From the NCBI GenBank assembly GCA_964535835.1, contig CAZHUZ010000019.1:1-12635 (forward strand): 12,635 bases of DNA, read 5' to 3'. The first letter of the stretch is position 1. Every line of letters starts with the position of its first letter. The notes beneath the pieces were generated by a model, which worked only from the letters and a program-made list of their open reading frames with translations, did not search any database and was not told where the DNA came from. Origin of the DNA: JAPUDQ01 sp964535835 (GTDB lineage: Bacteria; Patescibacteriota; Saccharimonadia; Saccharimonadales; Saccharimonadaceae). This document shows, piece after piece, positions 1 through 6,670 of this stretch. The translations under genes were made by a program, and so were the position numbers.

Positions 1-69
1 CATACCTCTAGTATAACGCACTGTTTTGCTCATGCTTGCGAATACATCCCAATCTGTCAGACTAGAGTC

Positions 70-816
70 ATGGGAGAACATTTATCGATATCAAGAGCCA
101 GTCAAGTAATTACGAGGGTGAACAAGTCACTCGAAGATAGGAGCGCTCGTTTGCCATATTCTGAGCCAGAAGCGGCTTTGGCCGCTGTGTCATTAGTTGC
201 TGATCGATACTGGGCTGATGCCAAACGGCAGGAGTTTGTTGACCGAGCGTATGAAGTCGCCGCATTTTTAGGAGGCGCATCTATCAACCAGATTTCAAAA
301 GATCGAAGTTATCGTCATATCCCTTCTCCCCAGGACTACACTAAAACACATCTCGGTGACTCGATCAGGATTGTTTCTGATCTTGCCGCCTCGATCATGG
401 AAACTCCTGAGGTATCGTCGGTCGTTAGCAATGAAACTAGATCTGAGTATGAGGTTCCCCACACTTCTATCCGTAGTACAGTTGAGCTGCTACATGAGGC
501 GGGAATCATAGAAGCAGGATATATGCTCGGGATGCTTGTCGTATTTGATGAAGTCCCTCATGACACGCAAAAGACGGCAGTACTTTATGGTGTGACTACC
601 AAATGGTTACAAGAAAAAGTGAGACGAGCACCTGATCCGTCTCCGTATATAACGAGAGTAATTGGAGATACTCGTGATGCGGTTGTTGCACGCAAGATGC
701 AGGGCGTGATAAATGATGAGATGAAACGAACTACTGATAGACAAGCTGCCGAAAGATTTGTGCGGTCAAAGATTGCATCCGAGTTAGCAGCAGTCTTCGC
801 CCAGCGAGTATACTAG
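70..816 (+). CDS. Uncharacterised 248-aa protein
   Basis: I do not recognise this protein and assign no function. It has no signal peptide or membrane segment, looks mostly helical, and is rich in charged residues, so it is probably cytoplasmic. A central stretch around residues 130-165 is the most hydrophobic and may form the core. No cofactor or catalytic motif stands out. The start is uncertain. ATG at 70 is the first start codon in this frame, but the frame stays open to the left edge of the window and no Shine-Dalgarno sequence precedes the ATG. The residues encoded by 1-69 (rich in Cys and His) do not look like this protein, which favours 70. It ends 4 nt before the polA start, so it may be co-transcribed with polA, although polA also seems to have its own -10 box. 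Confidence 0.7.
   Translation: MGEHLSISRASQVITRVNKSLEDRSARLPYSEPEAALAAVSLVADRYWADAKRQEFVDRAYEVAAFLGGASINQISKDRSYRHIPSPQDYTKTHLGDSIRIVSDLAASIMETPEVSSVVSNETRSEYEVPHTSIRSTVELLHEAGIIEAGYMLGMLVVFDEVPHDTQKTAVLYGVTTKWLQEKVRRAPDPSPYITRVIGDTRDAVVARKMQGVINDEMKRTTDRQAAERFVRSKIASELAAVFAQRVY
809..814 (+). promoter_or_regulatory. Candidate -10 box (TATACT) for polA
   Basis: TATACT lies exactly 6 nt before the polA ATG and overlaps the first base of the upstream stop codon (TAG, 814-816). No convincing -35 is present, and no Shine-Dalgarno lies before the ATG. The spacing matches the other suspected leaderless genes in the window (7412, 6382, 5504). On its own the match could be chance. Confidence 0.35.
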
Positions 817-820
817 TACT

Positions 821-3391
821 ATGACCAAACGCCTGGCAATCATCGATGGCAAATCAGTATTCTACCGAGGCTACTATGCAATGCCGAGTTTGAGTACGCG
901 TGATGGAACGCCGACGGGGGGTGTCTATGGATTTGCCGCACTCAGCCTAGAGCTTATCAAAAAGCTCAAACCAGACTATGTCTGCGTCGCCTGGGACAAG
1001 CCCAAAACCAATATCCGTAAGCGTAAGGCAATTTATCCAGAATACAAGGCTGGTCGCAAACCAGCACCACCAGACTTTTATGTACAGATCCCGATACTTC
1101 ACGAACTGCTTGAGGCGTTTTCGTGGCCACTGTACGAAGCTGATGACTATGAGGCTGATGACATCATGTGCACACTGGCTGAAAAAGCCGCTGAGCAGGG
1201 CATAGAGACATGCCTGATCACGAGTGATCTTGATGCTCTGCAGTGTGTCGGACCACTGACGCATGTCTATGCGCTCAAAAAAGGCTTTAGCAACATTGAT
1301 TTGTTTGATCCCGCAAGCTTTGAAGCCAAATATGGCATAACGGTCGATCAATTTCTCGACCTGAAATCACTCAAGGGTGATAGCTCTGACAATATCCCGG
1401 GCGTGCCGGGTATTGGTGAAAAAACTGCCGTCAGTTTGCTGCAAGACTACGAGACGCTTGATGGCGTCTATGAGAATCTATGGCAAATCAAAGGTGCGAT
1501 AGCGAAAAAGCTTGAAGCTGGTAAAGATTCCGCCTATATGAGCCGCGAGATTGCGATGCTGTATCATGATGCACCATTTGAACTCGACCTGGACGCAATG
1601 GATGTCAACGACCTCGATACCCTCAAACTAAAGACGCTACTGACTAAACTTGAATTTCGTTCGTTGCTACGTGGGCTACCGAGCCATATGCAAAATTCTG
1701 AGGTTGTCAAGAGTAATGAGGCGCAACTACTAGAGATAAAAACGGCAAATGAGACCAAATGGAGCGAACCGGAGTCGGTCAAATTTGCTATGGCCGAACA
1801 GGTGATCGTTCATCTGGATGGCGATGCGCTGTATGTTTCGAGTGAGCAGGGTAGTTATAGCAAAGTGGAGCTTGATGATATTGAGAAACATCTAGCGAGC
1901 ACTTCGGTTATCACTCATGATGGCGATGCGCTGATGCGATTTTTCTTGCAATCTGGTCTCGATACTCTACCATCCACCTGTTTTGATACAAAGCAAGCGG
2001 CATTCTTGCTTGATCCACTGCGCAAATCTCGCGATCTTGCTGATCTGACGGGGATTGATATATCTGATATCGGACAGGTGATTGGCGCGCTCTGGGCTCT
2101 CCATAGCGAGCAAGAAGAAGCATTTACATCGCTACCAAAGCTTAAGGGTGTTGCCTATGACATTGATTTCCCACTTATCCCGATATTGGCGCGTATGGAG
2201 CATCGTGGTATCATCCTCGATACTAAAATGCTTGATACGATGAGTAAAGAGTTGGCTCGACAAATTGACAACGTTCAGCAACAGATGTATGAATTGACTG
2301 GAAGTGAATTTAACATCAGTTCACCCGCACAACTAAGTGAGGTGTTGTATGAAAAGCTTGGTCTAAGCACGATCGGCATCAAAAAGGGCAAGACAGGCTA
2401 TAGTACGGGTCAGAGCGAGCTTGACAAGCTACGTGGCAGTCATCCGATTATCGAAATGATTGAGCAATACAGGGAACTAACAAAACTTCAGAGTACCTAC
2501 GTCGAGGCGTTGCCAAAGCTGGTTGATAAACAATCACGATTACATACAACGTTTCGCCAAGATGTTGCGGCGACAGGTCGTCTCAGTAGTGCTGATCCAA
2601 ACTTGCAAAACATCCCCGTGCGGTCAGAGCAAGGGCGCAAGATCCGTGAAGCGTTTGTACCAGGACCTGGCAATGTATTTGTCAGCGCCGATTACAGCCA
2701 GTTTGAATTGCGTCTTGCAGCCGTGCTGGCGGGTGATGAAAAAATGATCAATGATTTCAATGCGGGGACAGACATCCATGCCAAGACGGCGTCTGAGGTA
2801 TACAAAATTTCGCTTGATGACGTGACGAAAAATCAACGACGTGATGCCAAAGTGATAAATTTTGGCGTGCTCTACGGTATGAGTCCGCATGGACTAGCGG
2901 CAGCAACGGGCATGAGTTTCCATGATGCAAAAGTATTTATCGATGAGTATTTCCGACTGCGAGCGCCGATCCGCAAGTATATCGACGAGACGATAGCAAA
3001 GGCAAAAACCGATGGCTATGTCGAGACGTATTTTGGTCGTAGACGACCGACACCAGATGTAAAATCGAGTAATTTTATTGTTCGAAATGCCGCTGAACGT
3101 CAAGCCGCCAATATGCCAATTCAGGGAACTGAGGCTGATTTGATGAAGATGGCAATGCTGGAGGTTGAAGCAAAGCTTCAACGGAAGGAAGAAGGAAGAA
3201 TGAAGAAGGAAGATGAATCACTAGGATGGCAGGTGTTGCAGATACACGATAGTATCCTCGTTGAGTGTGCGCGTGAAAATGCCGAAGAAGTCGGTGAGGT
3301 TCTCAAAGAAACGATGGAGAATATCTACCCGGAGCTTGGTATCCGTCTTGATGTCGATGTGCATACAGGAGAAAACTGGGGAGAAGTCTAG
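821..3391 (+). CDS. polA: DNA polymerase I (family A)
   Basis: Gap-filling and repair DNA polymerase, 856 aa. Residues 1-290 are the 5'-3' exonuclease (FEN-like) domain: Asp9 in IIDGKSVFYRGYYA, the acidic cluster EADDYEADDI (107-116), TSDLD (134-138) and the helix-hairpin-helix region KGDSSDNIPGVPGIGEKTA (185-203). Residues of about 318-435 correspond to the proofreading domain, but its DxE and other metal-binding acids are not recognisable, so it is probably inactive. Residues from about 445 form the polymerase: motif A with Asp624 (DYSQFELRL), motif B RRDAKVINFGVLYG (673-686) with Lys677, Phe681 and Tyr685, and motif C QIHDSILVE with His809 and Asp810. Motif C has Ser811 where the family usually has Glu. 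A charged insert (789-799) precedes motif C. It lies 4 nt after the previous gene and directly before the MazG-like gene, with which it is probably co-transcribed. Confidence 0.97.
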   Translation: MTKRLAIIDGKSVFYRGYYAMPSLSTRDGTPTGGVYGFAALSLELIKKLKPDYVCVAWDKPKTNIRKRKAIYPEYKAGRKPAPPDFYVQIPILHELLEAFSWPLYEADDYEADDIMCTLAEKAAEQGIETCLITSDLDALQCVGPLTHVYALKKGFSNIDLFDPASFEAKYGITVDQFLDLKSLKGDSSDNIPGVPGIGEKTAVSLLQDYETLDGVYENLWQIKGAIAKKLEAGKDSAYMSREIAMLYHDAPFELDLDAMDVNDLDTLKLKTLLTKLEFRSLLRGLPSHMQNSEVVKSNEAQLLEIKTANETKWSEPESVKFAMAEQVIVHLDGDALYVSSEQGSYSKVELDDIEKHLASTSVITHDGDALMRFFLQSGLDTLPSTCFDTKQAAFLLDPLRKSRDLADLTGIDISDIGQVIGALWALHSEQEEAFTSLPKLKGVAYDIDFPLIPILARMEHRGIILDTKMLDTMSKELARQIDNVQQQMYELTGSEFNISSPAQLSEVLYEKLGLSTIGIKKGKTGYSTGQSELDKLRGSHPIIEMIEQYRELTKLQSTYVEALPKLVDKQSRLHTTFRQDVAATGRLSSADPNLQNIPVRSEQGRKIREAFVPGPGNVFVSADYSQFELRLAAVLAGDEKMINDFNAGTDIHAKTASEVYKISLDDVTKNQRRDAKVINFGVLYGMSPHGLAAATGMSFHDAKVFIDEYFRLRAPIRKYIDETIAKAKTDGYVETYFGRRRPTPDVKSSNFIVRNAAERQAANMPIQGTEADLMKMAMLEVEAKLQRKEEGRMKKEDESLGWQVLQIHDSILVECARENAEEVGEVLKETMENIYPELGIRLDVDVHTGENWGEV
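3183..3217 (+). repeat. Purine-only low-complexity tract inside polA
   Basis: A 35-base stretch made almost entirely of A and G, built from GGAAGAA-like units (one T, the T of an ATG, in the middle, and one in GAT near the end). It keeps the polA frame and encodes a Lys/Glu/Arg-rich segment (about residues 789-799) between the last palm helix and motif C. In E. coli Pol I the same linker is shorter, so this looks like an in-frame insertion or expansion in a surface loop. Confidence 0.6.
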
Positions 3392-3718
3392 GTGAGTGAA
3401 TTTATCGGCGAGTATAACAAGTTAGTACGAGATTCTATCCCGCATATTGCCGAGCAAGATGGGCTTACGGTTTATGCACGACGACTGGATGATGATGAGT
3501 ACGAGGATGCGCTACTGCAAAAGTTAGTCGAAGAAGCGACAGGAGCAGCTGAGTCGAGAGGTTCACTTGAAGAATTAGCTGATGTACTAGAGGTAGTAAG
3601 AGCGATTTGTAAGGTCAGAGGCTATCACATGAGTGATATTGATGATACTCGGGTTAAGAAACGAGAGCGAAAGGGCGGATTTGATGATCGTGTTTACCTT
3701 GAGAGAATTGCTGAGTAA
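3392..3718 (+). CDS. MazG-like house-cleaning NTP pyrophosphatase
   Basis: A 108-aa all-alpha protein of the MazG/PRA-PH superfamily, of the small type that begins YNKLVRDxIP (residues 8-17; COG4997-like). Members hydrolyse nucleoside triphosphates to the monophosphate and pyrophosphate, and are thought to remove non-canonical or damaged nucleotides. The metal-binding acids are visible as Glu47-Glu48 (KLVEEATGA) and Glu60-Glu61 with Asp64 (LEELADVLEV). The start is GTG immediately after the polA stop. GGGGAGAAG at 3378-3386, inside the end of polA, is a suitable Shine-Dalgarno, so translation is probably coupled to polA. Pairing a nucleotide-pool cleaner with the repair polymerase makes functional sense. 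The exact substrate cannot be read from sequence. Confidence 0.88.
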   Translation: MSEFIGEYNKLVRDSIPHIAEQDGLTVYARRLDDDEYEDALLQKLVEEATGAAESRGSLEELADVLEVVRAICKVRGYHMSDIDDTRVKKRERKGGFDDRVYLERIAE

Positions 3719-3726
3719 GACCTGAA

Positions 3727-4305
3727 ATGATAAAAGCAATAATTTTTGACTGTTTTGGCGTGCTGGTGCAGGGCAGCCTTGGTGCATTTATCCATAAACA
3801 TTTTCATGACAATCCTGAGGCGCGGCAACGTGTCGATGAACTTAATCGCATGGCAAACTTGGGATATATCGACTACAAGCAATTTGTGGATGGTGTAGCC
3901 GAACTTGCTCGTATGAGCTGGGAGCAGACCAATAAAGAGCTCGATCAGACACCAGCAAATGTTGAGCTGTTTACGTATATCCGTGAGCAGCTGAAGCCAA
4001 CTTACAAAATCGGTATGCTATCAAACGCTGCGGATGATTGGTTGGATGAGTTGTTTACACCCGAGCAAGTAGCGGTGTTTGATGACGTGGTGTTGTCGTA
4101 TCGTAGCGGCATGGCCAAGCCTGACAAGGCGATCTATCGTCTCAGTAGTGAGAATCTTGATGTTCAGGAAAATGAATGCGTTTTTATCGATGATGTCGAG
4201 ATGTTTTGTGAGGCGGCACGATCAGTAGGCATGAAGGCAATTTGTTTTCACGATGTTGAACAGCTACGGAGAGACCTAGACAATATACTGACTAGCGCAA
4301 AATGA
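3727..4305 (+). CDS. HAD-superfamily hydrolase-like protein
   Basis: A 192-aa protein with the four HAD motifs in order: motif I IIFDCFGVL with nucleophile Asp8, motif II MLSNAADD (Ser99), motif III Lys131 in GMAKPDK, and motif IV CVFIDDVE (Asp155, Asp156). A helical cap lies between motifs I and II (about residues 15-85), as in subfamily I. The position two residues after the nucleophile is Phe10, not the Asp that most HAD phosphatases use as general acid/base. Haloacid dehalogenases and the YihX-type sugar phosphatases also lack that Asp, so the enzyme may be active, but its chemistry and substrate should not be assumed. It starts 8 nt after the MazG-like gene, probably in the same transcript, with only a weak Shine-Dalgarno. 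Its stop codon overlaps the promoter of the next gene. Confidence 0.9.
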   Translation: MIKAIIFDCFGVLVQGSLGAFIHKHFHDNPEARQRVDELNRMANLGYIDYKQFVDGVAELARMSWEQTNKELDQTPANVELFTYIREQLKPTYKIGMLSNAADDWLDELFTPEQVAVFDDVVLSYRSGMAKPDKAIYRLSSENLDVQENECVFIDDVEMFCEAARSVGMKAICFHDVEQLRRDLDNILTSAK

Positions 4306-4311
4306 TACAAT
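4303..4311 (+). promoter_or_regulatory. Extended -10 promoter TGaTACAAT for the GNAT gene
   Basis: TGA followed directly by TACAAT forms an extended -10 element (TGnTATAAT type). The TGA is at the same time the stop codon of the HAD gene. A start about 7 nt downstream would leave a short leader of roughly 15 nt that contains a good Shine-Dalgarno (GGGGG, 4322-4327). No clear -35 is seen. Confidence 0.5.
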
Positions 4312-4332
4312 AAAACCATAAAGGGGGCTGAA

Positions 4333-4854
4333 ATGGACGATGATATCAAAGTTGAGATTATACCGGCGTTAATGCTAGCGATTGTGGCACGGCAGACTGA
4401 GCTTGATTTCAAACAGATACCACCCCTGTCTGAGGCAATTGAGCGCGGTGACGTTGTTATGCTTGCTGTACGGCGTGAGGTTGAGGGTTTTGTCGACCAA
4501 TATATGGGTCGTGTCTGTTTATGGTTATCACCTGAAAAAGACGCGCGTATTCGTCAGGCAGCACCCGAGGCTGTGGTCGTGCGGATGCTTCATGTCAACG
4601 AACGAGCTCGTTTGCAGGGTATTGCCACCAAAGTCATGCAGATCGTCGAGACAGTCGTAGCATCGAGAGATCGTACGACGATTGCAGTACTGGTTGAGCC
4701 GGACAACGAAGCTGCTCGCAAAATGAATGAGTCACTTGGCTATACACTCAAGCAAGTTGATGGACAAGATACCTTTATGTCTGATATCGATGACGACGGT
4801 AATCACGTCGCGACACCAGTCGCCATGATGTTGATGGTCAAAGAGTTGAGCTAG
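4333..4854 (+). CDS. GNAT-family N-acetyltransferase
   Basis: A 173-aa protein with the GNAT acetyl-CoA fold. Strand 4 and motif A are seen at about 81-106 (VVVRMLHVNERARLQGIA), with the pyrophosphate-binding RLQGIA loop at 93-98. Motif B follows at 121-137 (VEPDNEAARKMNESLGY), including the Asn125 and Gly136-Tyr137 positions typical of the family. The acceptor substrate cannot be told; candidates include small molecules and protein amines. The C-terminal part (about 140-160) carries an acidic loop, DIDDDG. A strong purine-rich Shine-Dalgarno (GGGGG) precedes the ATG and its own extended -10 lies just upstream, so it is probably transcribed separately from the HAD gene. The 3' end overlaps the convergent tsaC gene by 4 nt. 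Confidence 0.88.
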   Translation: MDDDIKVEIIPALMLAIVARQTELDFKQIPPLSEAIERGDVVMLAVRREVEGFVDQYMGRVCLWLSPEKDARIRQAAPEAVVVRMLHVNERARLQGIATKVMQIVETVVASRDRTTIAVLVEPDNEAARKMNESLGYTLKQVDGQDTFMSDIDDDGNHVATPVAMMLMVKELS

Positions 4855-5426
4855 ACAGGTAGATCAAATGCGCCGTGACGTAGCACGGTGATTGTCCCAT
4901 TATTGATGCGAATGATTGTCGATGGTTGATGACCTTTGACTTCACCACCGTCGACATACACATCAATAGCATCACCGAAGTAGGCGAATGCTTCTTCGAT
5001 GGTCGTAGCAGTTGGTTCTGACGGCAAATTAGCACTGGTGGTCATGAGCGGACCAGTTTGCTTAAGTAGTTTTAATAAATCATCATAATCTGGTACGCGT
5101 ACGGGCAGGTCTGATCGATCGGCTTTGAGATATGGCGCAATATCGTTTGCGGGTAGAACAGCGCTGGGGGGTGCCGGCCAATATGAGGATGTTTCATCGA
5201 GAAGCTCACGTGAAAATCCGAGATCATGGAGGTGAACTACATCGTAGCCGATGATCGTCCCGGGCTGATGTTCACGAACTTTGAGTGAATACATTTTTTT
5301 GATGGCCGTTTCATCATGCGCACGTGCGACGAGGCCATAGACGGTATCGGTTGGAATGACAGCAATGCCACCATCATGCAAAATGGAAACAATTGATGGG
5401 TCGAGCAATGACGAAACAACTTTCAT
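4851..5426 (-). CDS. tsaC: Threonylcarbamoyl-AMP synthase (Sua5/YciO/YrdC family)
   Basis: A 191-aa single-domain YrdC protein. Members make L-threonylcarbamoyladenylate from threonine, bicarbonate and ATP, the first step of t6A formation at position 37 of ANN-decoding tRNAs. Visible signatures are GGIAVIPTDTVYGL (19-32), Lys49-x-Arg51 of the KxR motif, the YWPAPPSAVL segment (82-91, usually WPGPLT), LPVRVPD (107-113), TTSAN (129-133) and PST (168-170) near the end. The SAN motif continues LPSEPTA rather than the usual SG-rich form, and the WPGPLT segment is divergent. This looks like lineage variation, but a YciO-like paralogue with a different role cannot be excluded. The length fits TsaC rather than the longer Sua5. 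An extended -10 lies 8 nt before the ATG and no Shine-Dalgarno is seen. Confidence 0.88.
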   Translation of the reverse strand: MKVVSSLLDPSIVSILHDGGIAVIPTDTVYGLVARAHDETAIKKMYSLKVREHQPGTIIGYDVVHLHDLGFSRELLDETSSYWPAPPSAVLPANDIAPYLKADRSDLPVRVPDYDDLLKLLKQTGPLMTTSANLPSEPTATTIEEAFAYFGDAIDVYVDGGEVKGHQPSTIIRINNGTITVLRHGAFDLPV

Positions 5427-5434
5427 GGCTATTG

Positions 5435-5443
5435 ATCATACCA
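5435..5443 (-). promoter_or_regulatory. Extended -10 TGgTATGAT for tsaC
   Basis: On the minus strand the sequence reads TGGTATGAT, an extended -10, ending 8 nt before the tsaC ATG. Transcription would begin at or within 1-3 nt of the ATG, giving a leaderless or nearly leaderless mRNA. There is no room for a Shine-Dalgarno and none is present. Confidence 0.5.
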
Positions 5444-5460
5444 CACTAGGGGTGATGGTG

Positions 5461-5477
5461 CATCCAAGCGCTGGATG
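5461..5477. promoter_or_regulatory. Operator-like dyad in the divergent tsaC/5504 promoter region
   Basis: CATCCA and TGGATG are perfect 6-base inverted arms around a 5-base centre (AGCGC). The dyad sits in the 77-nt gap between the two divergent genes, where the -35 of the rightward gene should be and just upstream of the tsaC -10. It could bind a regulator of both genes. A chance occurrence is possible because 6-base arms are short. Confidence 0.3.
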
Positions 5478-5491
5478 TTGCCGATGCAGTG

Positions 5492-5497
5492 TAAAAT
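5492..5497 (+). promoter_or_regulatory. Candidate -10 box (TAAAAT) for the 289-aa gene
   Basis: TAAAAT ends 6 nt before the ATG at 5504, the same geometry as at 7412. No Shine-Dalgarno precedes the ATG, which fits leaderless initiation. No good -35 is visible. Confidence 0.4.
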
Positions 5498-5503
5498 GAA
5501 AGC

Positions 5504-6373
5504 ATGAGAACTATCTGGCGACGATTTCGCCCACAGCAACCTGTCTGGAATACTGATGATGACATATTTGAGCGTGCCGAGCACATCATCGATAGTCATA
5601 CAGAGGTGCCGAGACGTATGTGGCAACGTCATGATCCGAGTGTACTCAACGACGTGATCACTTCTTTGCGGGCGCATGGTGAACATACGAGTGATGTGAC
5701 GACACTGCTTGCAACACTAGTACTACAAGCGCCACGCGCAGTGGCAGCACAGCGCAAAATGGACAAGCATCCGCATGGCTATCATGACAAAAAAGCGCGG
5801 TTGTTTGAGCTGATTGATTTTAACGATACGTATGTGTCAACGGTACTAGCAATGCCAGAGCATCATCTCGCAACGTTCAATGATCGAGTCCGACAGCTGA
5901 TCACGCGTGCGTGTAAGAGAATGGGACTGCCGAGTTTTAGCAACGAGCAGTGGGATGCGATCACGCATGGATTGACACGAGAAATAGCTGTGTATAGGGG
6001 TGCGGCGCATCTTGGCTATCAGGTGCGTATGACGAATCGCAATGAAGACGCCATGGGAGTTGATATGGTGGTGACGAACGCCGACGGAGAGGAGATAAAT
6101 CTCGATATCAAAACCAGATCTAGTTTTCATTTTCGTCTGATGGATCTGGAGCGTGAAGGTCGTATTAGCAAACTAGAACAGACTGAGGGGGAAAAGTTTG
6201 GACACCTGACAGTGATTAACGGTCATGGTCACGAGGCGGTCCGGACGACGTTACTCCGTATCGATGAAGAAACCTATGGGGCGGCAACTGGTTTTGCGCT
6301 TGATCACCTTGAGCCTCTTGATACCTCATTTAAGCAGATATTTACATTGGTTGATAAGCTCAAGAAGGTATAA
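5504..6373 (+). CDS. Uncharacterised protein with candidate PD-(D/E)xK nuclease-like core
   Basis: A 289-aa cytoplasmic protein that I do not recognise as a named family. The N-terminal half (1-150) is helical and basic, with many Arg and His. Residues 156-205 resemble the PD-(D/E)xK nuclease core: Glu160 in a helix (LTREIAVYRGAAHLGYQ), then Asp187 in a hydrophobic strand (GVDMVV), a turn (TNADGEE), and Asp201-Ile-Lys203 in the next strand (INLDIK), followed by TRSS. The order and spacing E...D...DxK is what such nucleases show. This is a motif-level suggestion only; the fold and any DNA target are unproven, and no methylase is next to it. The ATG at 5504 lacks a Shine-Dalgarno and follows a -10 box by 6 nt. 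Its stop codon lies inside the -10 of the next gene. Confidence 0.8.
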   Translation: MRTIWRRFRPQQPVWNTDDDIFERAEHIIDSHTEVPRRMWQRHDPSVLNDVITSLRAHGEHTSDVTTLLATLVLQAPRAVAAQRKMDKHPHGYHDKKARLFELIDFNDTYVSTVLAMPEHHLATFNDRVRQLITRACKRMGLPSFSNEQWDAITHGLTREIAVYRGAAHLGYQVRMTNRNEDAMGVDMVVTNADGEEINLDIKTRSSFHFRLMDLEREGRISKLEQTEGEKFGHLTVINGHGHEAVRTTLLRIDEETYGAATGFALDHLEPLDTSFKQIFTLVDKLKKV

Positions 6374-6374
6374 T
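6369..6374 (+). promoter_or_regulatory. -10 box (TATAAT) for the 87-aa gene, overlapping a stop codon
   Basis: A consensus TATAAT contains the TAA stop (6371-6373) of the upstream gene and ends 7 nt before the ATG at 6382. A weak -35 (TTGGTT, 6347-6352) lies 16 nt upstream. The geometry predicts a leaderless or near-leaderless transcript. Confidence 0.55.
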
Positions 6375-6381
6375 TGTAGGC

Positions 6382-6645
6382 ATGAATGAACAGGTCGAAA
6401 AACAGCTGGTACGACAACTCAAAATTTTGAATTTTTGGATCACAACATTTGGTGTTTTACTACTTTTAGCACTAGGCATCATAGGATTTTTCCTCTATCA
6501 GACGGCGATGTTTGTCAAAAACACTAGTGACAAAATCACGACAATCCAACAACAAACGACGCAGCAACTAGATATCAAAAGCAAGGTGTGCGAGGGGAGT
6601 GATGCTTTCTCTAGTTTCGTAAAGTCCACTGGCGCTTGTAATTAG
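6382..6645 (+). CDS. Small single-pass membrane protein
   Basis: An 87-aa protein of unknown function. The N-terminal 15 residues are charged and basic (EKQLVRQLK). A membrane helix follows at about 17-42 (FWITTFGVLLLLALGIIGFF), and then a polar, Gln/Thr-rich tail of 45 residues that could form a short helix or coiled coil (TTIQQQTTQQ). Charge distribution favours the N-terminus inside and the tail outside, although the region is too short for certainty. The tail holds the only two cysteines, Cys70 and Cys86, which could pair outside the cell. There is no Shine-Dalgarno; a perfect TATAAT stands 7 nt before the ATG. A short real gene is supported by that promoter placement and by the clean membrane-protein pattern. 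Confidence 0.75.
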   Translation: MNEQVEKQLVRQLKILNFWITTFGVLLLLALGIIGFFLYQTAMFVKNTSDKITTIQQQTTQQLDIKSKVCEGSDAFSSFVKSTGACN

Positions 6646-6670
6646 CGGTACAATTTGATGTCAAAAATAC

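Noticed and set aside
947..1351. 134-codon open frame on the minus strand inside polA
   Set aside because: It lies fully within the strongly supported exonuclease domain of polA, its product has no recognisable domain, and no promoter or ribosome binding site precedes it. It is a shadow of the real gene, like the other antisense frames in polA.
5504..6373. Restriction-modification system around the nuclease-like protein
   Set aside because: No methyltransferase or specificity gene lies on either side. The neighbours are tsaC and a small membrane protein.
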